Assembly: GCA_027489955.1 (NCBI GenBank)
Contig: JAIXYZ010000001.1
Coordinates: forward strand, 62,001-126,000
From: Hyphomicrobiales bacterium
GTDB lineage: Bacteria; Pseudomonadota; Alphaproteobacteria; Rhizobiales; Beijerinckiaceae
DNA: 64,000 bases
Direction: 5' to 3'
Part shown: positions 28,913 to 39,228 of the stretch, piece after piece
How the letters are laid out: every line of letters begins with the position of its first letter
Numbering within the stretch: the stretch's first letter is position 1
Notes under the pieces: model-generated
What the model was told of the DNA's origin: nothing
Database searches by the model: none
The model's input: only the letters and a program-made list of their open reading frames with translations
Position numbers and translations under genes: made by a program

Positions 28913-29860
28913 ATGCCAAGACCCCGCCGCGACCCGGACATGATCCTCAGGATCGCGCGCATGCGCTACGAGGACCGCCTGCCCCAGACCGAGATCGCCC
29001 GTAGCCTCGGCCTGTCCGAGGCCACGGTCAGCCGCTGCCTGAAGGAGGCGATGGACCTCGGCTTCGTCGAGATCCGCGTGGCCGCCGCCGGGCTGCGGGA
29101 TTCAGGCCTGGAGGAGCGCCTCGCCCGCCGGTTCGGGCTGGTGAGGACCGTGGTCGTGCGCGCGCCGGGCGATGCCGGGACCGCCCCCGCGCCGCTGGCG
29201 GAGGCGGTCGCCCGCGTGGTCGAGGACCTCATGGAGCCTGGAACCGTGATCGGCGTGTCCGATGGCGACACCGTCGCGGGGGTGGCCCATGCGGTGCGCC
29301 GCGGCCGCTCGCCGGACGTCGACATCGTGACACTGGTCGGCGGCGTCGGCCGGGCGGGCGAGCGCAGCCATTCCAGCGAGGTCGCCCGCGCCATGGCGGC
29401 CGGCTCCGGCGGGCGGGCCTGGGTGCTGCCCGTGCCGGCGGTGGCGGACGACGCCGCGACCGCGCAGGCGCTGCGCGGCATGTCGGCGGTGCGCGAGGTG
29501 ATGGAGAAGACACAGCGCCTCGACGTCGCCCTCGTCGGCATCGGCGACGTGTCGAGCCACGCGACCCTCTTCCGCCACGGCGTCGTCGGGGTGGACCGGC
29601 TGAAGAGCCTGGTGGCCGCCGGCGCGGCCGGGACGGTCTGCGCCCGGTTCTACGACCGCGAGGGCCGCCCGATCGCCACCGAGCTCGATGCCCGCACGAT
29701 GTCCGTGCCCGCCGCCGCCCTGATGCGCGCGCCGGTGCGGCTGGCGGTCGCCTGCGGGCGCCACAAGGCCCCGGCGATCCTCGCGGCGCTGAAGGGCGGC
29801 ATCGTCAACGCCCTGGGCACGGACGCCGAAACGGCGTCCCTGCTGATCGACGCGCCGTGA
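28913..29860 (+). CDS. SorC/DeoR-type sugar-binding regulator
   Basis: A 315-aa transcription factor of the SorC family. The helix-turn-helix is residues 10-45 (RYEDRLPQTEIARSLGLSEA, then TVSRCLKEAMDLGF) and the rest is a phosphosugar-isomerase-like effector domain (GVSDGDTVAGVAHAV and LVGGVGRAGERSHSSE). It is 257 bases upstream of tkt on the same strand. SorC proteins respond to sugar phosphates; the glycolytic repressor CggR of Bacillus is in the same family and sits ahead of gap. ATG 28913 is used, with a weak ribosome site; earlier starts exist at 28862 and 28899. Confidence 0.85.
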   Translation: MPRPRRDPDMILRIARMRYEDRLPQTEIARSLGLSEATVSRCLKEAMDLGFVEIRVAAAGLRDSGLEERLARRFGLVRTVVVRAPGDAGTAPAPLAEAVARVVEDLMEPGTVIGVSDGDTVAGVAHAVRRGRSPDVDIVTLVGGVGRAGERSHSSEVARAMAAGSGGRAWVLPVPAVADDAATAQALRGMSAVREVMEKTQRLDVALVGIGDVSSHATLFRHGVVGVDRLKSLVAAGAAGTVCARFYDREGRPIATELDARTMSVPAAALMRAPVRLAVACGRHKAPAILAALKGGIVNALGTDAETASLLIDAP

Positions 29861-30026
29861 TCCGCCCCGCGCCAGGCGCATGGGAAAAAGCCCGTCCGGA
29901 GCTTCCCGGCCGCCTCCGTTTGGGTTACGAAGCGCCCCGTCGTGGCGTGGCACGGACACAGCGAGGCCGCACGGCTTCCCCTGGGACAGGCGGGAGCGGA
30001 GCGCAACGGCAAACCGCGGTCGGGAA

Positions 30027-30055
30027 TTGACTCGCGGCAGGGCGCTTCCTATCAA
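30027..30055 (+). promoter_or_regulatory. promoter of tkt
   Basis: A -35 TTGACT (30027-30032) and -10 TATCAA (30050-30055) are 17 bases apart, ending 62 bases before the tkt start codon. No clear inverted repeat overlaps it. Confidence 0.6.
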
Positions 30056-30117
30056 GCGCCCGCCCGCATCCCGGCCGTGAGACCGCCCGTTTTCTCACCA
30101 ACGCTGGAATCCGCCGC

Positions 30118-32139
30118 ATGAACGCTTCTCCCGCCGGGACGACCAAGACCGGGACGGCCGCCAAGGTCTCCCACGACCGCCTGGCCAATGCCATCCGCTT
30201 CCTGTCCGCCGATGCGGTCGAGCGCGCCAAGTCCGGCCATCCGGGCCTGCCCATGGGCGCCGCCGACGTGGCGACGGTGCTGTTCACGAAATTCCTGAAG
30301 TTCGATCCGAAGAACCCCCACTGGCCCGACCGCGACCGGTTCGTCCTGTCGGCGGGCCACGGCTCGATGCTGATCTACAGCCTGCTCTACCTGACCGGCT
30401 ACGAGAGCGTGACGCTGGACGAGATCAAGCGCTTCCGCCAGCTCAAGTCGGCGACGCCCGGCCATCCGGAGAACTTCGAGACCCTGGGCGTCGAGACGAC
30501 GACGGGTCCCCTCGGCCAGGGCATCGCCACGGCGGTCGGCATGGCGCTCGCCGAGCGCATGCTAAACGCCGAATACGGCGACGACCTCGTCGACCACCGC
30601 ACCTATGTGCTCGCCTCCGACGGCGACCTGATGGAAGGCGTCAGCCAGGAATCGATCGCGCTGGCGGGGCACCTGAAGCTGTCGCGCCTCATCGTCCTGT
30701 TCGACGACAACGGCATCTCCATCGACGGGCCGCTGAGCCTGTCGGACAGCGTCGACCAGGTGGCGCGCTTCAAGTCCGCCGGCTGGAACGCCGTGCGCGT
30801 GGACGGCCACGACCCGGCCGCGATCGCCCGGGCGCTGAGGAAGGCGCAATCCTCCGACCGCCCGACCCTGATCGCCTGCAAGACTCAGATCGGCTTCGGC
30901 GCCCCCAACAAGGCCGGCACCTCCAAGGCCCATGGCGAGCCGCTCGGCGAAGCCGAGCTCGCCGCCACCCGCAAGGCGCTGGGCTGGACGTCCGAGCCGT
31001 TCGAGGTCCCGGCCGACGTGCTGGATGCCTGGCGCAAGGCGCCGCGCAAGGGCCGCGCCGCCCACCGCGCCTGGAAGAAGCGGCTGTCGGCGCTGGCTCC
31101 CGCCGCGCGCACCGAGTTCGAGCGCCGCATGAAGGGCAAGCGCCCGGCGGCGTTGAAGAGCGCCGTGTCCGCCCTCAAGGCCAGGCTCGCCGCCGAGGCG
31201 CCGACGGTCGCAACCCGCAAGGCGTCCGAGCTCGCGCTCGAGGCCCTCGTCCCGGCGGTGCCGGAGCTGGTCCTGGGCTCCGCCGACCTGACGCCCTCCA
31301 ACAATACCCGCACCAAGGACCTGCCCGCGGTGAAGCCCGGCGCCTTCGCCGGCCGCTACATCCATTACGGCATCCGCGAGCACGGCATGGCGGCGGCCAT
31401 GAACGGCATCGCCCTGCATGGCGGCTACATCCCGGCGGGCGGCACGTTCTTCGTGTTCTCCGACTATTGCCGCCCGGCCATGCGCCTGTCGGCCCTGATG
31501 GGAACGCCGGTCGTCTACGTGATGACCCACGATTCCATCGGCCTTGGCGAGGACGGCCCGACGCACCAGCCGGTGGAGCATCTGGCGTCCCTGCGCTGCA
31601 TGCCCAACATGCGCGTGATGCGCCCGGCAGACGCGATCGAGACGGCGGAAGCCTGGGAGATCGCCCTGACCCGCACGGACGGCCCGACCGTGCTGGCGCT
31701 GACGCGCCAGAACCTGCCGGCCCTGCGCAAGGACGCGGGCGAGAACCTCTCGGCGCAGGGCGCCTACGAGATTTCCGCGGCCGAGGGCAAGGCCAAAGCG
31801 ACCATCTTCGCCTCCGGCTCTGAGGTCGAGATCGCCGTGGCCGCGCAGGCGCTCCTGAAGGAACGCGGCGTGGCGGCGCGCGTTGTCTCGGTTCCGTCCC
31901 TCGAACTGTTCCTCGCCCAGCCGGAAAAGGTCCGCAAGAAGGTGATCGGCGACGCGCCGGTGCGCGTCGCGGTCGAGGCCGGCATGCGCTTCGGGTGGGA
32001 TGCCGTCATCGGCCGCAAGGGCATCTTCGTCGGTATGGCCGGGTTCGGTGCGTCGGCTCCCTACAAGGAGCTCTACAAGCATTTCGGCATCACGGCCGAG
32101 GCCGTGGCCGACGCCGTCTACGCCAAGCACAACCGCTAG
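30118..32139 (+). CDS. tkt: transketolase
   Basis: Transfers two-carbon ketol units in the pentose phosphate (or Calvin) pathway with thiamine diphosphate. The 673-aa protein has [14 protein letters not shown] at the N-terminus, the ThDP motif [13 protein letters not shown] (about 166-178) and [10 protein letters not shown], then [19 protein letters not shown] in the pyrimidine-binding domain. It begins the tkt-gap-pgk-fba block. No RuBisCO or phosphoribulokinase genes are in the window, so a role in glycolysis/pentose phosphate or in one-carbon assimilation is equally possible. Confidence 0.96.
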   Translation: MNASPAGTTKTGTAAKVSHDRLANAIRFLSADAVERAKSGHPGLPMGAADVATVLFTKFLKFDPKNPHWPDRDRFVLSAGHGSMLIYSLLYLTGYESVTLDEIKRFRQLKSATPGHPENFETLGVETTTGPLGQGIATAVGMALAERMLNAEYGDDLVDHRTYVLASDGDLMEGVSQESIALAGHLKLSRLIVLFDDNGISIDGPLSLSDSVDQVARFKSAGWNAVRVDGHDPAAIARALRKAQSSDRPTLIACKTQIGFGAPNKAGTSKAHGEPLGEAELAATRKALGWTSEPFEVPADVLDAWRKAPRKGRAAHRAWKKRLSALAPAARTEFERRMKGKRPAALKSAVSALKARLAAEAPTVATRKASELALEALVPAVPELVLGSADLTPSNNTRTKDLPAVKPGAFAGRYIHYGIREHGMAAAMNGIALHGGYIPAGGTFFVFSDYCRPAMRLSALMGTPVVYVMTHDSIGLGEDGPTHQPVEHLASLRCMPNMRVMRPADAIETAEAWEIALTRTDGPTVLALTRQNLPALRKDAGENLSAQGAYEISAAEGKAKATIFASGSEVEIAVAAQALLKERGVAARVVSVPSLELFLAQPEKVRKKVIGDAPVRVAVEAGMRFGWDAVIGRKGIFVGMAGFGASAPYKELYKHFGITAEAVADAVYAKHNR

Positions 32140-32216
32140 GCGCAGGTTTTGGATCGGGGCCGGGAACGGCCAGGGAGTCCGGCGCGTTGCCGGCTCCGCA
32201 GAAGGAGCAGAGGACA

Positions 32217-33224
32217 ATGACGGTTCGGGTCGCAATCAACGGGTTCGGTCGCATCGGGCGCAACGTGCTGCGTGGCATCGTTGAGAGCGGGCGCAAGGAC
32301 ATCGAGGTCGTGGCGATCAACGATCTCGGCCCGGTGGAGACCAACGCCCACCTGCTGCGCTTCGACAGCGTGCACGGGCGCTTCCCGAAGGACGTTTCGG
32401 TCGACGGCGACTTCATCGTCGTGGACGGCACCAAGATCCGCGTCACCGCGATCAAGGATCCCGCGACGCTGCCCCACAAGGAGCTGAACGTCGACATCGC
32501 GCTGGAATGCACGGGCATCTTCACCGCCCGCGACAAGGCGGCCGCGCACCTGACCGCCGGCGCCAAGCGCGTCATCGTCTCGGCCCCGGCCGACGGCGCG
32601 GACCTCACCGTCGTCTACGGCGTGAACCACCAGAAGCTCACCAAGGACCACCTGGTGATCTCCAACGCCTCGTGCACGACCAACTGCCTCGCCCCGGTCG
32701 CCAAGGTGCTCCACGACGCCATCGGCATCGAGCGCGGCTTCATGACGACGATCCATTCCTACACCGGCGACCAGCCCACGCTGGACACGATGCACAAGGA
32801 TCTCTACCGGGCCCGCGCCGCGGCGCTCTCGATGATCCCGACCTCGACCGGCGCCGCCAAGGCGGTGGGCCTCGTCCTGCCGGAGCTGAACGGCAAGCTG
32901 GACGGCACGTCGATCCGCGTGCCGACGCCGAACGTCTCGGTCGTCGACTTCAAGTTCGTCGCCAAGCGGCCGACCACGAAGGACGAGGTCAACGAGGCGA
33001 TCCGCGCGGCGGCCGACGGCCAGCTCAAGGGCGTGCTCGGCTACACCCTGCATCCCAACGTCTCGGCCGACTTCAACCACGACCCGCATTCGTCGGTGTT
33101 CCACATGGACCAGACCAAGGTCCTCGACGGCACGCTCGTGCGCGTCCTGTCCTGGTACGACAACGAGTGGGGCTTCTCGAACCGCATGGCCGACACGGCC
33201 GTCGCCTTCGCGAAGCTGATCTGA
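32217..33224 (+). CDS. gap: glyceraldehyde-3-phosphate dehydrogenase
   Basis: Oxidises glyceraldehyde 3-phosphate to 1,3-bisphosphoglycerate with NAD(P). The 335-aa protein has [13 protein letters not shown] at the N-terminus and the catalytic site [12 protein letters not shown] with Cys153. Asp after the second strand (AINDLG) suggests NAD preference or dual use. It lies 77 bases after tkt, with AGGAGCAGAGGAC as ribosome site, and is followed by a strong stem-loop. Confidence 0.97.
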   Translation: MTVRVAINGFGRIGRNVLRGIVESGRKDIEVVAINDLGPVETNAHLLRFDSVHGRFPKDVSVDGDFIVVDGTKIRVTAIKDPATLPHKELNVDIALECTGIFTARDKAAAHLTAGAKRVIVSAPADGADLTVVYGVNHQKLTKDHLVISNASCTTNCLAPVAKVLHDAIGIERGFMTTIHSYTGDQPTLDTMHKDLYRARAAALSMIPTSTGAAKAVGLVLPELNGKLDGTSIRVPTPNVSVVDFKFVAKRPTTKDEVNEAIRAAADGQLKGVLGYTLHPNVSADFNHDPHSSVFHMDQTKVLDGTLVRVLSWYDNEWGFSNRMADTAVAFAKLI

Positions 33225-33238
33225 CACATCTGACATCC

Positions 33239-33266
33239 GGCGCCGCGCTCTCCCGGGCGCGGCGCC
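33239..33266 (+). terminator. stem-loop after gap
   Basis: GGCGCCGCGC and GCGCGGCGCC form a 10-bp stem with an 8-base loop, starting 14 bases after the gap stop. A TTTT comes only about 12 bases later, so it is probably an attenuator or mRNA-stabilising hairpin that gives gap higher expression than pgk. Confidence 0.6.
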
Positions 33267-33289
33267 GCATCCCATTTTCGGAGAGCGCG

Positions 33290-33691
33290 ATGAGCGATAC
33301 CGCCAGCCAGTCCCGCGTCGAGCCGTCCATCGGCGCGGCCCCAGAGGCCCGGGCCACCACGCCGCCGCCGCCTCCCGCCGCCATCGAGCCCGCGCCCGTC
33401 GCCGCGGCCCAGCCCGCCGCCCGGCTCGACCAGCTCTCGCGGATCGAGGACAAGACGGCCCGGGTGGAGGAGAAGTTCGCCCGGATCGAGAACCTGCTGC
33501 ACCGGGTCGAGGCCGCCGCCCTGAACCTGGAGGACGTGGCGCGCCGGACCGACATGGAGAAGCTGTCCGGCCGCGTCGGGCGCCTGCCGCGCTTCCCCGC
33601 GCTTGTCGCCTTCGCGGTCGTGACTGCGGTCCTGACGGCCGCGATCACCATCGCCATCATCCGCTACGCCCCGGGGATCGTCGCCCGATGA
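33290..33691 (+). CDS. small membrane-anchored coiled-coil protein
   Basis: A 133-aa protein with a Pro/Ala-rich N-terminus (about 1-45), a helical heptad region ([20 protein letters not shown], then [17 protein letters not shown]) and one C-terminal transmembrane helix ([20 protein letters not shown]). Its stop overlaps the pgk start by 4 bases (ATGA), so it is translated with pgk. I do not recognise a family. Why a tail-anchored protein is embedded in a glycolytic operon is unclear. Confidence 0.8.
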   Translation: MSDTASQSRVEPSIGAAPEARATTPPPPPAAIEPAPVAAAQPAARLDQLSRIEDKTARVEEKFARIENLLHRVEAAALNLEDVARRTDMEKLSGRVGRLPRFPALVAFAVVTAVLTAAITIAIIRYAPGIVAR

Positions 33692-34881
33692 GCGCGTTCA
33701 AGACCCTCGACGACGTGGACGTCCGCGGCAAGCGGGTCCTCGTTCGCGTCGACCTCAACGTCCCGATGGAGAACGGCCGCGTCACGGACGCGACCCGCAT
33801 CGAGCGCGTGATCCCCACCATCGCCGAGATCGCCGACAAGGGCGGCCGCGTCGTGCTGCTGGCGCATTTCGGCCGGCCGAAGGGCCGCAGCGAGAAGGAC
33901 TCTCTCAAGGCCGTCGCCGGCGCGCTGTCCGAGCACATGAAGCGCACCATCGCCTTCGCCGACGACTGCGTCGGCGAGCCGGCCGCCAAGGCCGTGGGCG
34001 CGCTGAAGGACGGCGAGATCCTCCTCCTGGAGAACACCCGCTTCCATGCGGAAGAGGAGAAGAACGATCCGGCCTTCGTGAAGGCGCTCGCCGCCAGCGG
34101 CGACATCTACGTCAACGACGCCTTCTCCGCCGCGCACCGGGCGCATGCCTCCACGGAGGGCCTGGCGCGCGTGCTGCCGGCCTATGCCGGGCGGACGATG
34201 CAGGCCGAGCTCGAGGCGCTGGGCCAGGCGCTCGGCAAGCCGAGGCGCCCCGTCGTCGCCATCGTCGGCGGCGCCAAGGTCTCGTCCAAGATCGACCTGC
34301 TGGAGAACCTCGTCGGCCGGGTCGATGCCCTCGTCATCGGCGGCGGCATGGCCAACACGTTCCTGCACGCGCAAGGGATCGGCGTCGGCAAGTCGCTGTG
34401 CGAGAAGGACCTCAAGGATACCGCGCTGCGCATCCTGTCCCGGGCGCAGGAGGCCAATTGCGCCATCATCCTGCCGGTCGACGCGGTGGTGGCGTACCAT
34501 TTCGCCGCCGACGCGCCGAACCAGGCCTACGGGCTCGACGCCATCCCCGAGGACGGGATGATCCTCGATGCCGGGCCGCAATCGGTAGAGCGCGTGCGGT
34601 CCGTCATCGACGATGCCGCGACGCTGGTCTGGAACGGCCCGCTCGGCGCCTTCGAGCTGCGTCCCTTCGATGCCGCCACGGTTGCGGCGGCGCGCCATGC
34701 GGCGGAGCGGACGAAGGCCGGCAAGCTGCTCTCGGTCGCCGGCGGCGGCGACACCGTCGCGGCGCTGAATCATGCGGGCGCGGCCGACGGCTTCACCTAC
34801 GTGTCGACCGCCGGAGGCGCGTTCCTCGAATGGCTGGAAGGCAAGGAACTGCCCGGCGTCGCCGCGCTTTCGCGCGGCTGA
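33688..34881 (+). CDS. pgk: phosphoglycerate kinase
   Basis: Interconverts 1,3-bisphosphoglycerate and 3-phosphoglycerate with ADP/ATP. The 397-aa protein has [17 protein letters not shown] at the N-terminus, the substrate helix [11 protein letters not shown], the hinge region and [20 protein letters not shown], and the C-terminal [12 protein letters not shown] phosphate loop. It is translationally coupled to the small membrane protein gene upstream. Confidence 0.97.
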   Translation: MSAFKTLDDVDVRGKRVLVRVDLNVPMENGRVTDATRIERVIPTIAEIADKGGRVVLLAHFGRPKGRSEKDSLKAVAGALSEHMKRTIAFADDCVGEPAAKAVGALKDGEILLLENTRFHAEEEKNDPAFVKALAASGDIYVNDAFSAAHRAHASTEGLARVLPAYAGRTMQAELEALGQALGKPRRPVVAIVGGAKVSSKIDLLENLVGRVDALVIGGGMANTFLHAQGIGVGKSLCEKDLKDTALRILSRAQEANCAIILPVDAVVAYHFAADAPNQAYGLDAIPEDGMILDAGPQSVERVRSVIDDAATLVWNGPLGAFELRPFDAATVAAARHAAERTKAGKLLSVAGGGDTVAALNHAGAADGFTYVSTAGGAFLEWLEGKELPGVAALSRG

Positions 34882-34894
34882 CCGGGCGGTCCCG

Positions 34895-35212
34895 TCAGGC
34901 CGGCAGGGCGACGATGGCGGGATCGGCCCCGATGGCCGCCGATGCCGCCAGGTTGACCTCCGGACGATCGGCGAGCCTGAAGCCTGCGGCGATCTGCCGG
35001 CTCATGTACTGGCGGTTATAGAGGAACGCGACGATCAGCTGCCACAGGCCGAAGGTCACGATCGAGAACAGCAGGTGGAGCGCGGCCACGCCGAGCTCGC
35101 CGCGGAACAGCGGCACGAACCACCCGAAGAACAGATACGTCCACGAAAATCCGAAATAGCCCTTCTTGATCAGGCCATTGGTCGGATTCTTGATCATCAC
35201 GGCGCGCGCCAT
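34895..35212 (-). CDS. small HrgC-like membrane protein
   Basis: A 105-aa protein with two hydrophobic segments: GFSWTYLFFGWFVPLFRGE and AALHLLFSIVTFGLWQLIVA. The GFSWTxLFFGxFVPLFRGD-type pattern recalls the HrgC-like small membrane proteins, whose function is unknown. It lies on the opposite strand between pgk and fba and starts at ATG 35212. The remainder of the 214-base gap upstream of fba shows no other gene. Confidence 0.72.
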   Translation of the reverse strand: MARAVMIKNPTNGLIKKGYFGFSWTYLFFGWFVPLFRGELGVAALHLLFSIVTFGLWQLIVAFLYNRQYMSRQIAAGFRLADRPEVNLAASAAIGADPAIVALPA

Positions 35213-35426
35213 CGTCGAACCCCCATTCGCATTGCGGCTTGGCGGCGTGACGCTACGGTCGCCGCGTCGCTCTTGCATCCGCCGCGGTTCGCTTATTCAC
35301 AGGATTGGAGCCGTGTTCCGGGCAGGCGCGCATGGTGTCACCTGTCGCTTCGTAGGCCCGGAACCATTTGGCCGTTTCGTAGTCTTGTTGTAGTCGGTTG
35401 CCCAACACCGACGTCAGGAGATTTTC

Positions 35427-36512
35427 ATGGCCCGCATCACCCTGCGCCAGCTGCTCGATCATGCGGCCGAGCATGGCTACGGCGTTCCCGCCTTCAACAT
35501 CAACAACATGGAGCAGGCGCTCGCCATCATGGAGGCGGCTAACGCGACGGACGCGCCGGTCATCATCCAGGCCTCGCGCGGCGCCCGTTCCTACGCCAAC
35601 GACGTCATGCTCAAGCACATGATGGACGCGGTGACCGAGATCTATCCGCACATCCCGGTCTGCGTGCATCTCGATCACGGCAACGAGCCCGCCACCTGTA
35701 TGACGGCCATCCAGGCCGGCTTCACCTCCGTCATGATGGACGGGTCGCTCAAGGCCGACGGCAAGACGCCGGGCGACTGGGACTACAATGTCGGCGTGAC
35801 GCGCAAGGTCGTCGAGATGGCGCATCTGGGCGGCATCTCGGTGGAGGGCGAGCTCGGCGTGCTGGGCTCACTCGAGACCGGCGAAGGCGAGAAGGAGGAC
35901 GGCCACGGCTTCGAGGGCAAGCTCTCCCACGACCAGCTCCTGACCAATCCCGACGAGGCGGTGAAGTTCGTCGCCGAGACCAAGGTCGACGCGCTCGCCA
36001 TCGCCATGGGCACCTCCCACGGCGCCTACAAGTTCACGAGGAAGCCCGACGGCGCGATCCTCGCGATGCATGTCATCGAGGAGATCCACGCCAAACTCCC
36101 GAACATGCACCTGGTCATGCACGGCTCCTCGTCCGTGCCGCAGGATCTCCAGGACGTCATCAACCAGTATGGCGGCAAGATGCCCCAGACCTGGGGCGTG
36201 CCGGTGGAGGAAATCCAGCGCGGCATCAAGCACGGCGTGCGCAAGATCAACATCGACACCGACAACCGCATGGCGATGACCGGCCAGATCCGGAAGATCC
36301 TGGCCGAGCATCCGGGCGAGTTCGACCCGCGCAAGTACCTGAAGCCCGCCATGGAGGCGATGACGAAGCTCTGCAAGGAGCGTCTCGAGCAGTTCGGCAC
36401 CGCCGGCAATGCCTCGAAGATCAAGCGGGTCTTCACCCTGGGCGAGATGGCCAGGCGCTATGCCAAGGGCGAGCTGGACCCCACTTTCGGGGGCAAGCGC
36501 CAGGCGGCCTGA
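35427..36512 (+). CDS. fba: class II fructose-bisphosphate aldolase (CbbA-type)
   Basis: Cleaves or forms fructose 1,6-bisphosphate using zinc. The 361-aa protein shows the class II fingerprints [15 protein letters not shown] (zinc His) and [18 protein letters not shown], and later [11 protein letters not shown] and [15 protein letters not shown] lies 8 bases before the ATG. The length and [13 protein letters not shown] pattern match the CbbA/FbaA type common in autotrophic and methylotrophic alphaproteobacteria. A terminator follows. Confidence 0.96.
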   Translation: MARITLRQLLDHAAEHGYGVPAFNINNMEQALAIMEAANATDAPVIIQASRGARSYANDVMLKHMMDAVTEIYPHIPVCVHLDHGNEPATCMTAIQAGFTSVMMDGSLKADGKTPGDWDYNVGVTRKVVEMAHLGGISVEGELGVLGSLETGEGEKEDGHGFEGKLSHDQLLTNPDEAVKFVAETKVDALAIAMGTSHGAYKFTRKPDGAILAMHVIEEIHAKLPNMHLVMHGSSSVPQDLQDVINQYGGKMPQTWGVPVEEIQRGIKHGVRKINIDTDNRMAMTGQIRKILAEHPGEFDPRKYLKPAMEAMTKLCKERLEQFGTAGNASKIKRVFTLGEMARRYAKGELDPTFGGKRQAA

Positions 36513-36586
36513 TACGGCGCCCGGCATCCCCGGCGGCGCGTGCAGCGCGCTCGCGCCGGGGGTGACATCGCTCCGGGATGATGGCG

Positions 36587-36617
36587 ACGGGCGCGTCTTG
36601 CGCCCGTTTTCATTTTG
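36587..36617 (+). terminator. rho-independent terminator after fba
   Basis: ACGGGCGC-GTCTT-GCGCCCGT is followed by TTTTCATTTT. It ends the fba transcript 75 bases after the stop. The DNA just before it (36526-36570) has a decayed GGCATCCCCGGC...GCCGGGGGTGACATC palindrome related to the two composite repeats. Confidence 0.8.
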
Positions 36618-36689
36618 CCGCCGCCTTCGGATGCCGTTATCGGTGTCCGCACACGCTTGTTCTCGTTCGTCCAGGGTCACGTCCGCACC

Positions 36690-37328
36690 ATGTCCGCCAG
36701 CCGCATCGTCCTTGTCACCCCGCCCGTCGCCGATGCGGATGCCTTCGCAGGCGCCCTCGGCGCGGCCTGCGCGGGCGGACGCGTGGCGGCGCTCATCCTC
36801 GTCCTTGCCGAGGGTGACGAGCGCACCCTCGTCAACCGCGTGAAGCGGCTGGCGCCGGTGGCGCAGGCGGAAGGGGCGGCCGTGCTGGTGGCGGGCGAGG
36901 GCTTCGATCCCGCCGCCGTCGCCATCCGCGGCGGGGCCGACGGCGCCCATGTGGCGGGTGCCCCCGAGGCGGCGCGGCTGCGTCCCGCCCTCACCGACGG
37001 GCGCATCCTGGGCGCCGGCGACCTGCGCTCCCGCCACGACGCCATGGAGGCGGGCGAGGCGGGCGTGGACTACGTGCTGTTCGGCGAGCCGCGCGCGGAC
37101 GGGACGACGCCGCCCTACAGCGCCGTGCGCGAGCGGGCGGAATGGTGGGCCGAGATTTTCGAGACGCCCTGCGTCGCCTATGCGCCGGACCTGTCGCAGG
37201 TGGCGGACCTCGCCGCGACCGGCGTCGAGTTCGTCGCACTCGGCGATGCGGTCTGGTCCCATCCGGCCGGCGTCGACGCGGCGATGACCGAGGCGCTCGC
37301 CGCCTTCTCCGCAAGGGCGATGGCATGA
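36690..37328 (+). CDS. thiamine phosphate synthase family protein
   Basis: A 212-aa TIM-barrel protein of the ThiE/TenI family. Visible pieces are the first strand SRIVLVTPPVADADAF, then RGGADGAHVAGA and DYVLFGEPRADG, the phosphate-binding loop region. Key ThiE active-site motifs (such as the usual GxGPVF phosphate loop) are altered, so true thiamine phosphate synthesis is uncertain. It is coupled to the Sel1-repeat gene by an ATGA overlap and follows fba at 178 bases. Confidence 0.75.
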   Translation: MSASRIVLVTPPVADADAFAGALGAACAGGRVAALILVLAEGDERTLVNRVKRLAPVAQAEGAAVLVAGEGFDPAAVAIRGGADGAHVAGAPEAARLRPALTDGRILGAGDLRSRHDAMEAGEAGVDYVLFGEPRADGTTPPYSAVRERAEWWAEIFETPCVAYAPDLSQVADLAATGVEFVALGDAVWSHPAGVDAAMTEALAAFSARAMA

Positions 37329-38305
37329 GGGCGTCCGCCGCCGCGCTCCGGATCGCCGTCGCCTGCGTCGCGGCCTTCGCCGCGCAGCCGCTCCTGGCCC
37401 AGGGACAGGCGCCGGCGCCCGCTCCGGCTCAAGCTCCCGCCCAACCGGCCGCGCCGCAGGCCGCCGGGGACCAGCCCGATCTCGCCTATGCCGCCTTCCA
37501 GCGCGGCCAGTACATCGCCGCCGTCCGCGAGGCGCTGGACCGGATCGGGCGCGACTCCAACGATGCCGCCGCCATGACGCTTCTCGGCGTCATCTACCAG
37601 CAGGGCCTGGGCGTCGCGGCGGACGCCAAGGCGGCGGCCATCTGGTTCCGCCGCGCCCACGAGCGCGGGGACGTCAACGGGACCTTCCTGTTCGCCATGG
37701 CGACGCTGCGGGGCGAGGGCGTGGAGCGCAACGAGGGCGGCGGCCGCATCCTGCTGGAGCAAGCCGTGCAGCGGAACCATCCGCTCGCCGCGTTCAACCT
37801 CGCGCTGCTGCTCATCCCCAGCGACCAGTTCAACGACCAGGCGCGGGCCGCCGCGCTGCTCCGGCAGGCCGCCAACCAAGAAGTGCCCGACGCGCAATAT
37901 GCGCTCGCCGTGCTCTATCGCCAGGGCCGCGGCGTCGGCGCCAACGATGCGGAAGCCGCCACGCTGCTGCGCCGCGCGGTCCGCAACGGCCACCGCGACG
38001 CGCTCGTGGACCTCGGCATCATGACCTATAACGGCGAGGGCGTGGCCAAGGACGAGGCCGCAGGTGCCGAGCTCCTGCGCCAGGCGGCCTATCGCGGCTC
38101 CGCCATCGCCCAGAACCGCTATGCGCGCATCCTGGCGCTGGGCCGCGGCAAGCCGCAGGACCGGGTCGAGGCGGCGTCCTGGCATCTCCAGGCCGCGCGC
38201 CAGGGGCTCGCCGATTCCTGGCTGGACCAGGCCCTGTCGGACCTTAGCCCCGAGCAGCGCACCGAGGCCGAGCGGCGCGCCGCCGCACGCACGCTGGGCG
38301 GCTGA
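37325..38305 (+). CDS. exported Sel1-repeat protein
   Basis: A 326-aa protein with a signal peptide (ending PLLAQGQA at about residue 26), a Pro/Ala linker, then at least five Sel1-type repeats, for instance AAAMTLLGVIYQQGLGVAAD, VPDAQYALAVLYRQGRGVGA and DALVDLGIMTYNGEGVAKDE. Sel1 repeats form helical scaffolds for protein contacts. ATG 37325 overlaps the previous stop codon. It probably acts in the periplasm; the partner is unknown. Confidence 0.86.
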   Translation: MRASAAALRIAVACVAAFAAQPLLAQGQAPAPAPAQAPAQPAAPQAAGDQPDLAYAAFQRGQYIAAVREALDRIGRDSNDAAAMTLLGVIYQQGLGVAADAKAAAIWFRRAHERGDVNGTFLFAMATLRGEGVERNEGGGRILLEQAVQRNHPLAAFNLALLLIPSDQFNDQARAAALLRQAANQEVPDAQYALAVLYRQGRGVGANDAEAATLLRRAVRNGHRDALVDLGIMTYNGEGVAKDEAAGAELLRQAAYRGSAIAQNRYARILALGRGKPQDRVEAASWHLQAARQGLADSWLDQALSDLSPEQRTEAERRAAARTLGG

Positions 38306-38379
38306 GGCGCCCTCCGGCCTTGACGCCGGCCAGGCCCCGTCGCATCACCACCGCCGTTCCCCGTTCCGAAAGCCCGCCG

Positions 38380-39186
38380 ATGATCCGCTCGCCTCTCATC
38401 ACCGTCATGACGGACGCCGTCATGAAGGCCGCCCGCTCGCTGAAGCGGGATTTCGGCGAGGTCGAGGCGCTGCAGGTGTCCCGCAAGGGCCCGGGCGACT
38501 TCGTCTCGCTGGCCGACAAGCGCGCCGAGAAGGTGCTGCACGAGACGCTGGAGAAGGCGCGCCCCGGCTACGGCTTCGTCATGGAGGAAGGCGGCGTGAT
38601 CGAGGGCTCGGACAAGAGCCATCGCTGGCATATCGATCCGCTCGACGGCACGACGAACTTCCTCCACGGCATCCCGCAATTCGCGATCTCGGTCGGGCTC
38701 GAGCGCGAGGGCGCCATCGTCGCGGGCGTGATCTACGATCCGGTCAAGGACGAGCTTTTCGTCGCCGAGCGCGGCAAGGGCTCCTACCTCAACAACCGGC
38801 GCCTGCGCGTGGCGGGCCGGACCGCCTTCGCCGACGCGCTGATCGGCATGGGCGTGCCCCATCTGGGCAAGGGCGGCCATGCGCGCTTCGTGCGCGAGCT
38901 GGCGGCGATCACGGTCCGCGCCGCGGGCGTGCGGCGCCTCGGCTCGGCCGCCCTCGACATCGCCTATGTCGCGGCCGGGCGGCTGGACGCCTACTGGGAG
39001 CGGGACCTGTCGACCTGGGACGTGGCCGCGGCGGACGTCATCCTGCGCGAGGCGGGCGGCTTCATCACCTCCGCCGACGGCGCCGGACCGGCCATCAGCC
39101 CCGGCCTTGTGGAGGTTCCCAGCGTCGCCTGCGGCAACGAGACGATGCACCGGGAACTGCTCGCCATCCTGAAATCGGCGGCCTGA
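38380..39186 (+). CDS. inositol monophosphatase family protein
   Basis: A 268-aa lithium-sensitive-type phosphatase. The metal-binding motif is WHIDPLDGTTNFLHGIP (Asp86, Asp89), Glu69-Glu70 lie in GFVMEEG, and the C-terminal Asp is in RDLSTWDVAAADVILREAGG. Homologues (SuhB) hydrolyse inositol phosphate and in some species modify rRNA maturation. ATG 38380 gives the family start MIRSPLITVM; an in-frame ATG at 38320 would add 20 residues. Confidence 0.92.
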   Translation: MIRSPLITVMTDAVMKAARSLKRDFGEVEALQVSRKGPGDFVSLADKRAEKVLHETLEKARPGYGFVMEEGGVIEGSDKSHRWHIDPLDGTTNFLHGIPQFAISVGLEREGAIVAGVIYDPVKDELFVAERGKGSYLNNRRLRVAGRTAFADALIGMGVPHLGKGGHARFVRELAAITVRAAGVRRLGSAALDIAYVAAGRLDAYWERDLSTWDVAAADVILREAGGFITSADGAGPAISPGLVEVPSVACGNETMHRELLAILKSAA

Positions 39187-39228
39187 CTTTGAAAAAAACA
39201 TGCCGGCCGCCTTGATTGGGCCGCCCCG

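Noticed and set aside
29102-30055. A 317-codon minus-strand frame opposite the SorC regulator.
   Set aside because: No domain is seen, the frame is Arg/His/Gly-rich, and the opposite strand has a consistent SorC protein and a promoter for tkt.
34895-35426. A riboswitch or RNA leader ahead of fba.
   Set aside because: The gap contains a small membrane protein gene and a plain ribosome site; no conserved riboswitch core was seen.
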